The notes under the pieces are model-generated. The model was not told the origin of the DNA, did no database searches, and saw only the letters and a program-made list of their open reading frames with translations. The position numbers were made by a program, and so were the translations under genes. Below are positions 18,717-29,231 of a DNA stretch of 64,000 bases, one piece after another. Position 1 is the stretch's first letter; each line of letters starts with the position of its first letter. The stretch is from NCBI GenBank assembly GCA_024639405.1, contig JAHEIL010000004.1:1-64000 (forward strand), given 5' to 3'. This stretch comes from Crocinitomicaceae bacterium (GTDB lineage Bacteria > Bacteroidota > Bacteroidia > Flavobacteriales_D > Crocinitomicaceae).

Positions 18717-19406
18717 ATGCAAAAACGAATCACCATCGCCATTGACGGACATTCATCTTGCGGGAAAAGCACATTAGCAAAATCCTTAGCAAAAAAAATA
18801 AATTACATCTTCATTGATAGCGGAGCGATGTATCGTGGCGTTACGCTTTTTTGCATGCGAAATCAATTGATTGAAAACGGAACCCCATTGACAGTAGAGG
18901 TACTAAAACACTTAAGTGAAATCAACCTTTCATTTCGATATAATCCAAAAACCGATAAAGCAGATTTGTTTTTAAATGACGAAAATGTAGAAGAGCTAAT
19001 TCGTCTACCAGATGTAGCGGCCAATGTTTCAAAAATCGCAACCATCAAAGAAGTTCGTCAAAAATTAGTGGATGAACAACAAAAAATGGGTGTAAAAGGT
19101 GGAATTATTATGGATGGCCGCGACATCGGATCAGTTGTTTTTCCTTCTGCAGAGTTAAAACTTTTTGTCACTGCAAGCAATGAAATAAGAGCTCAACGAA
19201 GGTTTGATGAATTAGTATCAAAAGGTATTCAAACAACTTTTCAAGAAGTATACGATAATTTGGTACAACGCGATGAATTAGATTCAAACAGAACTGAAAG
19301 TCCATTAATTCAAACTAGCGATGCTGTTGTAATCGATACAACTCTATTAACAAGAGAGGAACAATTAGATTTAGCCTATCAATTGTACCAAAAAACCATT
19401 GCTTAA
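18717..19406 (+). CDS. cmk: Cytidylate kinase
   Basis: The enzyme transfers phosphate from ATP to CMP or dCMP in pyrimidine nucleotide synthesis in the cytosol. The 229 residues show the P-loop IAIDGHSSCGKSTLAK, the family motif YIFIDSGAMYRGVTL and the base-binding segment IIMDGRDIGSVVFPSAELKLFVTA with DGRDIG. The lid region QRRFDEL is also present. Length is normal for this kinase. An ACT-domain gene follows in the same direction. Confidence 0.95.
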   Translation: MQKRITIAIDGHSSCGKSTLAKSLAKKINYIFIDSGAMYRGVTLFCMRNQLIENGTPLTVEVLKHLSEINLSFRYNPKTDKADLFLNDENVEELIRLPDVAANVSKIATIKEVRQKLVDEQQKMGVKGGIIMDGRDIGSVVFPSAELKLFVTASNEIRAQRRFDELVSKGIQTTFQEVYDNLVQRDELDSNRTESPLIQTSDAVVIDTTLLTREEQLDLAYQLYQKTIA

Positions 19407-19482
19407 CTTTTTAAATATTTAACAAAGACGTATTTATTTAAACAAATTGTTTATTTTTGTTGTTCAACTACAGAAAACTGCT

Positions 19483-20145
19483 ATGCATTCTATTGGAAAA
19501 ACAACAGAAGAATTAATTAATAAAAGTCCTTTTTTACGCGAAGCAATGACAGATGATCTAATCAATATTTCTGCATTGGCTCGAAAATTAAAACCTGAAT
19601 TAGAGGAAATCATTGGCAAAGAAGTAAAAGAAGGTGCAATCGTAATGGCTATCAAACGAATGACGCCTGGCTTATACCATAAGTTAAATGTCAAAATCAC
19701 AAATGTTTTAGGCGATTTAGGCGATTTTTTAGTTAGAAGCAATTTAACAGATTACACATTCGAAAATTCTGAATCTTTAAAAGCAAAGCAAGCAGAATTA
19801 ATCAAAGAAATAAATAAAGACAACGATAGTTTTTTCACGCTATGTAAAGGTGTATCTGAAACAACTTTTATCATAAGCTCTCAACATAGTGAAGTATTAG
19901 AAACAATTTTCAAAACAGAAAAATTACGCTCTCACACACCTGATTTAGCTTCTATCACCGTTAAACTCCCCAAAATAAACACTGAAATCTATGGTATTTA
20001 TTACTACATCTTGAAGCATTTAGCTTGGGAAGGAATCAACATTGTAGAAATCATGTCTACATCAAATGAATTTACCGTTGTTGTAAAACAAGACGATGTT
20101 GACAAAGCATTTAAAATATTAATGCAAATCAAAAGAGGAAATTAA
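19483..20145 (+). CDS. ACT-domain protein related to aspartate kinase regulatory regions
   Basis: The start at 19483 gives 220 residues. The 12 codons upstream overlap a -7-like box (TATTTTTG, 19452-19459) and are rejected. The N-terminal half is helical (TEELINKSPFLREAMTDDLINISALARKLKPELEEI). The C-terminal half carries ACT-like folds (SSQHSEVLETIF ... GIYYYILKHLAWEGINIVEIMSTSNEFTVVVKQDDVDKAFKIL). Such Bacteroidota proteins are often annotated as aspartate kinase, but there is no kinase domain here. A ligand-sensing role is plausible but unproven. The 3' end overlaps the next, convergent gene by 4 bp. Confidence 0.75.
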   Translation: MHSIGKTTEELINKSPFLREAMTDDLINISALARKLKPELEEIIGKEVKEGAIVMAIKRMTPGLYHKLNVKITNVLGDLGDFLVRSNLTDYTFENSESLKAKQAELIKEINKDNDSFFTLCKGVSETTFIISSQHSEVLETIFKTEKLRSHTPDLASITVKLPKINTEIYGIYYYILKHLAWEGINIVEIMSTSNEFTVVVKQDDVDKAFKILMQIKRGN

Positions 20146-20885
20146 TTTTTATTAATTAATTCACCTTTTCCATAACGTGAATACAATATAGAACTTGGAA
20201 AGCCTTTGTACAGCACATTTCCACTTTGATTCAATTGTGCTTTCAATCGAATTGCAGCAGGTTTAACCAAAATATCTCTTTGGGAATTTGACACTACTGT
20301 TATCGAATCATTGACAGCAAGATCATACAACCTTGCATAGGAATTTCCTCCTAAATAACACAATAAATAATTTGAAGTACCATTGATTAAAAAATCTGTG
20401 TAACCAAAATCAGAACTCAGTTTTAAATAGTTGGTTTGAACATTCAATTGAATTACTCCAGAACCATCAAACGCATTAATCCATAAACTATCTAGTAGCA
20501 ATGGTGTTGTATTAATCATTTTTTTAGAACCTCCAAAAGCAATTTTCTTAAGAGATGAGAAATGAATTTCTACACTTATATCATCTTTATAATCTCTTAA
20601 AAACGAACAAGAATTATTATTTTCAACAGATAATTGCTTTCCTGTTTGATTAATTTCGACAAAATTCAATAAGTTTTTACCTCCTTTTAAAATGATTTTA
20701 TCCAAAGTATCTCTGAACAATACATAGGTAATATCTGATTTTAAAACTAATTCCTCAATTGGTGAAAAATTAATTTCCTTGCTTATAATAGTACCTATTG
20801 ATTTAAAACACGAACGATCTTCTTCTTTAGAGCAAGACAGAAGTATGAATAAAACAAGAGTGGCACAAATTAATCTCATAATCAA
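20142..20885 (-). CDS. Lipoprotein with head GIN / DUF2807-like beta-helix domain
   Basis: The 247 residues start with a lipoprotein signal ending in FILLSCSKEED, so the cysteine near residue 18 should be lipidated. The rest has short repeated strands such as LKKIAFGGSKKMI, LWINAFDGSGVIQLNV and LKLSSDFGYTDFLINGTSNYLLCYLGGNSYARLYD. This is the pattern of the putative auto-transporter adhesin head GIN domain, common in Bacteroidota surface proteins. The function is unknown. It overlaps the upstream deacylase-like gene by 4 bp, so both are probably co-expressed. Confidence 0.8.
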   Translation of the reverse strand: MIMRLICATLVLFILLSCSKEEDRSCFKSIGTIISKEINFSPIEELVLKSDITYVLFRDTLDKIILKGGKNLLNFVEINQTGKQLSVENNNSCSFLRDYKDDISVEIHFSSLKKIAFGGSKKMINTTPLLLDSLWINAFDGSGVIQLNVQTNYLKLSSDFGYTDFLINGTSNYLLCYLGGNSYARLYDLAVNDSITVVSNSQRDILVKPAAIRLKAQLNQSGNVLYKGFPSSILYSRYGKGELINKN

Positions 20886-21955
20886 TGATTAAATGTATAA
20901 CCGATTCCCAATTCTGCAAAATCTGCTCTTCCCCAATGAGAATGCAACACTAACTGCGTATTCATTCCATTTTTAAAATAATAACGCATGCCGATTCTAT
21001 GATATAACCTACCATCTTGATTGAATTTATCACGTACATATGTTCCCATTCCAACTACAAAATGAAACTGATCCAAAGGCAATAAAAACCCAGCAAACAA
21101 ACCAACTTGGATTAAATCCAGTTGTGACTTAGGAATATCTTCTTGCACACCTCTTATCGATTGTTTCGAAATTACATCCACTGCCACTTCCAAACCTGTT
21201 TTGTAATTAAAAAATCTTCTCGTATGCAAACTCAAAGCATAAACTGGAAATTTTTCACCACCTGAAGGAGAATTTTCTTTGGCTGAAGCAATCAATGTTG
21301 CCCCTATCAACCACTTTTTCTTAGGAACAATAGGAACACTTCCAACTGAATCTTTTGGTTGTTGTTGAAGTGTATAGCCATATGCTAATGAAAAATAAGG
21401 TAAATTGATCCCTAAATTGGGCATTTTAAATGCAGCATTGCTTAAATGCGTCATATCAATACCAAATGAAAGCTCATTCGATTTGAACTGATATGTTGTT
21501 TTTAAACCAAATGTGATTAACGCATTTATAGCCGAACTCATCGCTACATTTTTAGGGTTAAAATCTTTATCATAGCGTTTTGATATATAACCCAGTCCAG
21601 CGCCTAATCTTCCAGAAAATAAAAAATGCTGTCTTCGAATAAATGGGAATTCTATGAATGGAAACACTCCAATGCTCTTGCCTAAAATAGAATCATTTCC
21701 TAAAGAAGCTCCAAATAAAGTGACTCCATAAGTTGGATAACGATAAGCTTTTTGCCAGTTTTCTGATCCTTTTGAATGAATGTAAAAAGATAATTCTCCA
21801 GCATATGATAATGAATTTGCTAAATGCGCCATTATTTCATGGTGCGCTAATAAAATTCCAACTTTTTGTTTGTATTCAATACCATACTCATATTTGATTT
21901 GAGCATTACTGGTTAACGACGATAGCAATAAAGCAATTAACAGATTTCTTTTCAT
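20882..21955 (-). CDS. Acyloxyacyl hydrolase / PagL-like lipid A 3-O-deacylase family protein
   Basis: The 357 residues have a signal peptide (MKRNLLIALLLSSLTSNAQ) and an amphipathic beta-strand pattern. The motif THLSNAAFKMPNLGIN places His170, Ser172 and Asn173 as in the PagL HxSN site, which removes the 3-O acyl chain of lipid A in the outer membrane. A duplicated C-terminal barrel region makes it longer than enterobacterial or pseudomonad PagL (about 170 residues), a form usual in Bacteroidota. A -7-like TAGTTTTG (21963-21970) sits close to the start. Co-transcription with the GIN lipoprotein is likely. Confidence 0.8.
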   Translation of the reverse strand: MKRNLLIALLLSSLTSNAQIKYEYGIEYKQKVGILLAHHEIMAHLANSLSYAGELSFYIHSKGSENWQKAYRYPTYGVTLFGASLGNDSILGKSIGVFPFIEFPFIRRQHFLFSGRLGAGLGYISKRYDKDFNPKNVAMSSAINALITFGLKTTYQFKSNELSFGIDMTHLSNAAFKMPNLGINLPYFSLAYGYTLQQQPKDSVGSVPIVPKKKWLIGATLIASAKENSPSGGEKFPVYALSLHTRRFFNYKTGLEVAVDVISKQSIRGVQEDIPKSQLDLIQVGLFAGFLLPLDQFHFVVGMGTYVRDKFNQDGRLYHRIGMRYYFKNGMNTQLVLHSHWGRADFAELGIGYTFNH

Positions 21956-22011
21956 GAATTAACAAAACTACTAAATTATAGTAAAATTAATTTAATTTTG
22001 ATGAAAAAAAA

Positions 22012-22785
22012 ATGGACGAACGACTGATTGCATTTGAACGCTTATTAAACATTATGGACGATTTACGAGAAAAATGTCCATGGGATCAAAAACAAACCTT
22101 AGAAAGCCTTCGTCCATTAACAATTGAAGAAACATACGAATTAACAGATGCCATTACAGCCAATGATTTAACTGCATTAAAAGGTGAAATTGGTGATCTA
22201 TTTTTGCATTTGGTTTTTTATTGCAAAATTGGTTCTGAGCAAAAAGAATTTGATGTCACAAGTGTTCTCAATGCTGTTTGCGACAAATTAGTTTACAGAC
22301 ACCCTCATATTTACAGTGATACAGTAGCTGAAACTGAAGAAGAAGTAAAAGCGAATTGGGAAAAACTAAAATTAAAAGAGGGCAAAAAGTCTGTTTTAGA
22401 AGGTGTCCCTTCTGCATTACCAGCATTGGTAAAGGCAAGTAGAATCCAAGAAAAAGTTAAAGGTATCGGATTTGAATGGAGCAATAAGGAAGATGTTTGG
22501 GCGAAAGTATTAGAAGAAATAGAAGAATTTAAAGCGGAAGAAGCCATTCAATCAGCGGAAATGGAAGAAGAATTTGGTGATGTATTGTTTTCATTGGTAA
22601 ATTATGCGCGTTTTAATAACATAAATCCTGAAAATGCTTTAGCGAAAACAAATGAAAAATTTAAAAAACGTTTTCAATTAATGGAGCAATTTATTGAAAA
22701 AGAAGAACTTGAGCTTTCAAATATGACACTTAATGAAATGGATGTTTATTGGGAAAAGGCAAAAAAGCAATTAAAAAAACACTAA
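22012..22785 (+). CDS. mazG: Nucleoside triphosphate pyrophosphohydrolase MazG
   Basis: The enzyme hydrolyses (d)NTPs to monophosphates and pyrophosphate, cleaning damaged nucleotides and affecting stringent signalling. The 257 residues match the two-domain MazG of Escherichia coli. The first domain has CPWDQKQTLESLRPLTIEETYELTDAI and GEIGDLFLHLVFY; the second has EKVKGIGFEW and EEEFGDVLFSLVNYARF. Both keep the acidic ExxE and ExxD metal-binding pattern. A TAATTTTG box at 21993-22000 lies 11 bases before the ATG. Confidence 0.95.
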   Translation: MDERLIAFERLLNIMDDLREKCPWDQKQTLESLRPLTIEETYELTDAITANDLTALKGEIGDLFLHLVFYCKIGSEQKEFDVTSVLNAVCDKLVYRHPHIYSDTVAETEEEVKANWEKLKLKEGKKSVLEGVPSALPALVKASRIQEKVKGIGFEWSNKEDVWAKVLEEIEEFKAEEAIQSAEMEEEFGDVLFSLVNYARFNNINPENALAKTNEKFKKRFQLMEQFIEKEELELSNMTLNEMDVYWEKAKKQLKKH

Positions 22786-22881
22786 CCGTTCATTCATTCA
22801 AACCTACAGATAAAAAGATTCTTATTTTAAAACCGAATTCCTTACAATTAATTTTCTATCTTCGAAATCCAAAAAAATATT

Positions 22882-25221
22882 ATGCGTTTAATTACATTTT
22901 TACTATTCATTTCCATTTTCCATTTTGTTGGATTTTCCCAAGAATATATCCTTCGAGGATTTGTTACTGATCAAAAAAGTGGCGAACCTATTGGTTTTGA
23001 AAAAATTAAACAATTTAAAGCAGCTGACAGCTCAATTGTTACTTCTGCAACATCTGACGACAATGGTTTCTTTACCATACCAAAAGTTAAACCTGGAAAA
23101 TATTTAATTAAAGTTGATAATCCAGCATACAAGTCATTTTCATTACTAGTTGATGTTTCAGGGAAAAAACTAATAATAAATGTAAAAATTGAATTAGAAA
23201 AAAGCGACAAAACAAAAGACTTAGATGCGATACGTGTCACTGCTGCTGGAAAAATTAAAAAAACAGATCCACAAGTTTCTCAAATTCGATTGGATAAAAA
23301 AGGATTAGAACGCATTCCAAGCATGGGTGCTGAAAACGACATTGTTGGTGCATTTTCTGTTACTCCAGGTGTTGTCACAACAGGCGATCAAGGTGGTCAA
23401 TTGTATGTTCGTGGTGGGACACCAATTCAAAATAAAGTTTTATTAGACGGAATGACGATTTATCAACCTTTTCATTCGATCGGATTTTTCTCGATTTTTG
23501 AAACGGAATTGGTGAAAAATGTAGATGTTTATACGGGTGGATTTGATGCGAAATATGGAGGTAGAATTTCATCAATTATGGACATCAGTTACCGAGATGG
23601 TGCAAAAAACAAATTTGGTGGTAAAGTATCCGTTTCTCCATTCCTGGCAAAATTGGTATTAGAAGGTCCGATTGGTTCAACAAAAAACGGCTTGAGTAAT
23701 AATTCTTATGTGTTTTCAGCAAAACATTCATTATTAGATTATACCTCTAAAAGTTTATATACTACTGTTAACGAAGGGAATGGATTACCGTTTAATTTTA
23801 CCGATTTATATGGTAAGTTAACTTTTGGTTCTAAAGGAGGTTCAAAAGTAAGTGTGTTTGGTTTTCACAACAGAGATTCTGTAAATTATGGTGTAGCTGA
23901 TTTAAATTGGATTGCAAGCGGAGGAGGTTTGAATTTCATGCTCATTCCAACTAGTTCATCGATGTTAATTAAAGGACATGTTAATGGATCATCTTACGCT
24001 ACAACATTTGCTGAAGCAGCTCAACAACCAAGAGAAAGTAGCATTAACGGATTTGATTTAGGATTTGATTTCACCTATTTCTTGAAAAATGAAAGCGAAT
24101 TAAATTATGGGTTTAATTTTAGTGGCTTTAATACCAATTACAAAACAACCAACGAAGTAAAAAGAGTCATTGAAATTGCTGAACATTCAACTGAAATAGG
24201 CCTTTATACTTCATATCGATTGATTAAAAATCGTTGGGTCATTCAACCAAGTATTCGTGTACAAGTTTATTCTGCTATTAGTGAAATAACATTGGAACCA
24301 AGAATTGCAGCGAAATACAATGCTACTGAGAAATTTAGACTGAAACTTTCTGGTGGAAGATTCACTCAAAATTTCACTTCTGCTTCGTCGGACAAAGACA
24401 TTGTAAATCTTTTCAACGGTATATTAACTGCACCTCAAAATGTTCAATCTACATTCGTAACGCAGTTTCAACAACAACAAGATTTAAACAATGGACTTCA
24501 AAAAGCGTGGCATGCGATCATCGGTGCTGAATACGATTTAGGAAAAGACCTCATGTTAAATGTGGAAGCTTACTATAAATATTTTGACAAACTAAGTAAT
24601 ATCAATCAAAACAAAATTTACGATGACGTAGCTGCATTTTCTCAAATTGATGATGTTTACAAAAAGAATTTCATCATTGAAGATGGTGTAACTTATGGAT
24701 TAGATGTATTATTAAAATATTCTAAAAATAGAATTTTCCTTTGGGGAGTTTATTCTTATGGAAATTCACAACGTTGGGATGGATTCAATTTTTACAATCC
24801 TGTTTTTGACCGTAGACACAACATCAACATCGTTGGAACGTATTTATTTGGAAAGAAAAAAGATTTAGAATTAAGTATTCGATGGAATTTAGGTTCAGGA
24901 TTACCTTATACACCAACTGCAGGTTATTATCAAGGTGAGAACTTTAATGGAGGAGTTACAACAAATATCAACACCTCAAACCCTAGTAATATTAGTTTAA
25001 GTATGGGCGACTTCAATAGCCAACGTCTTCCATATTACCATCGATTAGATGTAACAGTTAAAAAACAATTTACTTTTAAAAACAAAAGCATTTTAGAAAT
25101 GATTGGAAGTGTAACCAATGTTTACAATAGAAACAACATCTTTTATGTGAACAGAATTACTGGTAAAGAAATTTATCAATTCCCATTTCTTCCTAGTGTA
25201 GGAATCAGTTATAAATTCTAA
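22882..25221 (+). CDS. TonB-dependent receptor with N-terminal carboxypeptidase-regulatory domain
   Basis: This 779-residue outer-membrane transporter has a signal peptide (MRLITFLLFISIFHFVGFSQ). A CarboxypepD_reg domain follows (about 22-110, GFVTDQKSGEPIGFEKI). The plug domain contains GAFSVTPGVVTTGDQGGQLYVRGGTPIQNKVLLDGMTIYQP and GGFDAKYGGRISSIMDI. The remainder is a barrel ending in PFLPSVGISYKF. No partner SusD gene is adjacent, so a glycan-type SusCD role is unlikely. A siderophore, peptide or other ligand is possible. Its end abuts the convergent M61 peptidase gene without a gap. Confidence 0.92.
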   Translation: MRLITFLLFISIFHFVGFSQEYILRGFVTDQKSGEPIGFEKIKQFKAADSSIVTSATSDDNGFFTIPKVKPGKYLIKVDNPAYKSFSLLVDVSGKKLIINVKIELEKSDKTKDLDAIRVTAAGKIKKTDPQVSQIRLDKKGLERIPSMGAENDIVGAFSVTPGVVTTGDQGGQLYVRGGTPIQNKVLLDGMTIYQPFHSIGFFSIFETELVKNVDVYTGGFDAKYGGRISSIMDISYRDGAKNKFGGKVSVSPFLAKLVLEGPIGSTKNGLSNNSYVFSAKHSLLDYTSKSLYTTVNEGNGLPFNFTDLYGKLTFGSKGGSKVSVFGFHNRDSVNYGVADLNWIASGGGLNFMLIPTSSSMLIKGHVNGSSYATTFAEAAQQPRESSINGFDLGFDFTYFLKNESELNYGFNFSGFNTNYKTTNEVKRVIEIAEHSTEIGLYTSYRLIKNRWVIQPSIRVQVYSAISEITLEPRIAAKYNATEKFRLKLSGGRFTQNFTSASSDKDIVNLFNGILTAPQNVQSTFVTQFQQQQDLNNGLQKAWHAIIGAEYDLGKDLMLNVEAYYKYFDKLSNINQNKIYDDVAAFSQIDDVYKKNFIIEDGVTYGLDVLLKYSKNRIFLWGVYSYGNSQRWDGFNFYNPVFDRRHNINIVGTYLFGKKKDLELSIRWNLGSGLPYTPTAGYYQGENFNGGVTTNINTSNPSNISLSMGDFNSQRLPYYHRLDVTVKKQFTFKNKSILEMIGSVTNVYNRNNIFYVNRITGKEIYQFPFLPSVGISYKF

Positions 25222-26928
25222 TTACTTCATCCACTTATCCAATGCATTGATTTGCAATTTGGTAGGTTTTGTCGTAATTGGTTGCACATAATATTCCAAA
25301 TAAAAGTTTCGATTTACTTCTGGTAGATGTATCGTTAGCAATCTTCCTGCTCTGTTAATAGTTACTTTCTTAGGCTGGTTGTCAAAATATGCTAACCATT
25401 TATCCAATTCACCTTGGCACAACACATCATTGACCGCAATGATTTCATCATTCAACATTAATCCTCCTAAATCAGCTGGACTTCCCGTATAAATTGACGC
25501 CACAGTTAAAGTACCTGGTATGACTTTCATTCCTAATTTTCCAGCGGAATAACTTGCTAAGGGACGATGTGTCAATTCCAATCCTAAATAATCTAAACTA
25601 TCAGCTAGAATTGACTCAAATGGTTGTGTACCATGTATGAAATCATTAAAAAATTCATCCCAATTCACACTTGATACTTGTTCTAATACTGCTTTGTAAT
25701 CCTCTTCTGAAACTCCTTTTCCTTTCACAGCGTAATCAAAATAAAGCACTCGCATTACATCATCTAGACAAAAACGATTAATGGTTGCTTTTAATATTTT
25801 TACATCCGTGACAAAAGCTAACAAGCAACCTTCAGTATAAATGGAAACTTTTCTACCGGGCGCGCCTGGAGTGTAACCGTCCAACCAGGTATCAAAGGAC
25901 GATTCTGCAACTGAATAATTAAAACGAGCCGGATTGTCAAAATGTTTTTGCAATTGATTTTTAAATTCCATCAAGTAGTTTTCCAAGGTGAAAACGCCAC
26001 TTTTCAATAGAAACATATCACCCATATACGTTGTAATCCCCTCACAAATGTATCCTAATTCAGAATAATTTTCCTGTTTAAAATTGTAGGGATATAATTC
26101 AATTGGTCGAATGGCTTTTACATTCCACGTATGGTACAATTCATGTGACGAAACACCCAACAATTCTTTGTAAAGCGACCCAAAAACATCGTAAGTTGGC
26201 CCTAATAAAATAACAGTTGAATTACAATGTTCAACACCATGATACGCTTTATAAGGAACAATTTGACACAAAAAATGATATTCTTTTGTTGGGAACTCCT
26301 TGAACTTTTGAAGTTGTTTATCTGTAAATAGTTTAAAATCTTTTAGTAAACGATCCCATTCAACTTCAATCGAACCATTGAACCAAATGTGAAATAACGT
26401 TGCGCCAGATTCATAAGTTTGGTGTTGTAAATTTGCTGAACAAATAAAAGGAGAATCAGCCAGCTCATCAAAATTGGCAACTTCCCAAGCATTCCCTTTT
26501 TTTAACATCGCTGTTGCAACCTCCCAGTTAGCAGGTATAATTAACTCAACAGAACAAGGTTCGTGTTCCAATCCTTCTACAAACACACAACAATTAACTG
26601 GATTTACATACAATTGATCTGGCGATAAAAATGTGGACCCAGCGTTTAAATCTGCAGCAAAATACTGGTATGAAACAGTAATTGTTTTTTCATCTTTCGT
26701 ATCAACTTGCCAGCTATCTTTTGTCAATTTAAAGCAATTCAACTTTGTATTTGAAGTTCCTAAAACTTTAAATCCCTTTACATTTTTAGCAAAATTCCCC
26801 AATTCATAACGGCCTGGGCGCCAGCTTGGCAAATGAACAATCGTTTGATCATTATTAACGTGAAATGTTGCTGTTATTTGGATGTATTGTTGATGTGCAT
26901 TCGCACTATTGAACGTATATTGAACCAT
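25222..26928 (-). CDS. M61 family metallopeptidase (glycyl aminopeptidase type) with PDZ domain
   Basis: The start at 26928 (MVQYTFNSAN) gives 568 residues. The 29 codons farther upstream run through a terminator and are rejected. The zinc site is SSHELYHTWNVKAIRP (HExxH), with a downstream Glu in LGYICEGITTYMGD. The N-terminal beta domain holds the typical VHLPSWRPGRYELGNFAKNV, and a PDZ-like region near the C-terminus has IYTGSPADLGGLMLNDEIIAVND. M61 enzymes remove N-terminal Gly or Ala from peptides. No signal peptide is visible with this start, so it is probably cytosolic. Confidence 0.92.
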   Translation of the reverse strand: MVQYTFNSANAHQQYIQITATFHVNNDQTIVHLPSWRPGRYELGNFAKNVKGFKVLGTSNTKLNCFKLTKDSWQVDTKDEKTITVSYQYFAADLNAGSTFLSPDQLYVNPVNCCVFVEGLEHEPCSVELIIPANWEVATAMLKKGNAWEVANFDELADSPFICSANLQHQTYESGATLFHIWFNGSIEVEWDRLLKDFKLFTDKQLQKFKEFPTKEYHFLCQIVPYKAYHGVEHCNSTVILLGPTYDVFGSLYKELLGVSSHELYHTWNVKAIRPIELYPYNFKQENYSELGYICEGITTYMGDMFLLKSGVFTLENYLMEFKNQLQKHFDNPARFNYSVAESSFDTWLDGYTPGAPGRKVSIYTEGCLLAFVTDVKILKATINRFCLDDVMRVLYFDYAVKGKGVSEEDYKAVLEQVSSVNWDEFFNDFIHGTQPFESILADSLDYLGLELTHRPLASYSAGKLGMKVIPGTLTVASIYTGSPADLGGLMLNDEIIAVNDVLCQGELDKWLAYFDNQPKKVTINRAGRLLTIHLPEVNRNFYLEYYVQPITTKPTKLQINALDKWMK

Positions 26929-26980
26929 GTTTGATCTAAATTTGGCTTTAAAGTTAAAAAGTATTCTTTGAATTATATTA

Positions 26981-27011
26981 AAAAAAAACGACAACCAAAA
27001 AGATTGTCGCT
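26981..27011 (-). terminator. Rho-independent terminator after the ABC-F gene
   Basis: On the minus strand CGACAATC / GGTTGTCG (one G-U pair) encloses five T and is followed by nine T. It lies 22 bases past the ABC-F stop codon and before the M61 start, separating the two genes. Confidence 0.88.
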
Positions 27012-27032
27012 TCACTTTAAATATTCTAAAAA

Positions 27033-28655
<1,623 letters not shown>

Positions 28656-28709
28656 TTACTTGAAATTTGGCACAAAGATACGAACTTCTAGGCAAATTTC
28701 AAGCTTGAA

Positions 28710-29231
28710 TTATTTCAACCACTTCAAGTGTCTACTGTAAAGAATTACAAAGACTGCTGCTAGAATTAAATTCCAAACAACTACAATTGTTGGAATATCA
28801 GCAGGTGAAACAAAAAAGTACAATTGAATGACTGAAAACAATGAGTAAATGATGTACAAATGAAATCCAATTTTTTTGCCTTTCCACATAGATAAAGCAC
28901 CAAACAAACCTGTTCCAATCACAATAATTGAAACCAATGAAACCATGTAAAACTGAGCATTAATGGATTCTGTCATACGCTGAACTTGTTCCAACATCGT
29001 CACAAAGCTGTGCATTTCCAAAGATTTCAATTCATCAATCATTTTGATCATTTCCACCTTTTGTTCTTCCATAACTTCTGGAGACAATGGTCCTCCAAGT
29101 AAATTAAAAATACTTGACAGCATTGAAAGTCCAGCTGAAACAAACGTCAAAATACATAAAATTTTTAGTGCTTGTGGACGTTTATTACTTTCAGGTAAAT
29201 TAAAATCTGAAGAATTATTGCTTGTTTCCAT
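28710..29231 (-). CDS. Small integral membrane protein, unknown function
   Basis: The 173 residues have four likely membrane helices, near 22-48, 92-112, 120-140 and 145-167. A 40-residue soluble loop between helices 1 and 2 (PEVMEEQKVEMIKMIDELKSLEMHSFVTMLEQVQRM) is helical and rich in Met and Glu. I do not recognise a named family. The ATG directly follows the hutH stop codon with no spacer, so the two genes are probably translated from one message. The function cannot be deduced. Confidence 0.7.
   Translation of the reverse strand: METSNNSSDFNLPESNKRPQALKILCILTFVSAGLSMLSSIFNLLGGPLSPEVMEEQKVEMIKMIDELKSLEMHSFVTMLEQVQRMTESINAQFYMVSLVSIIVIGTGLFGALSMWKGKKIGFHLYIIYSLFSVIQLYFFVSPADIPTIVVVWNLILAAVFVILYSRHLKWLK

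Noticed and set aside
26929-27015. N-terminal extension of the M61 peptidase
   Set aside because: The extension runs through the terminator of the ABC-F gene; the ATG at 26928 begins the conserved domain.
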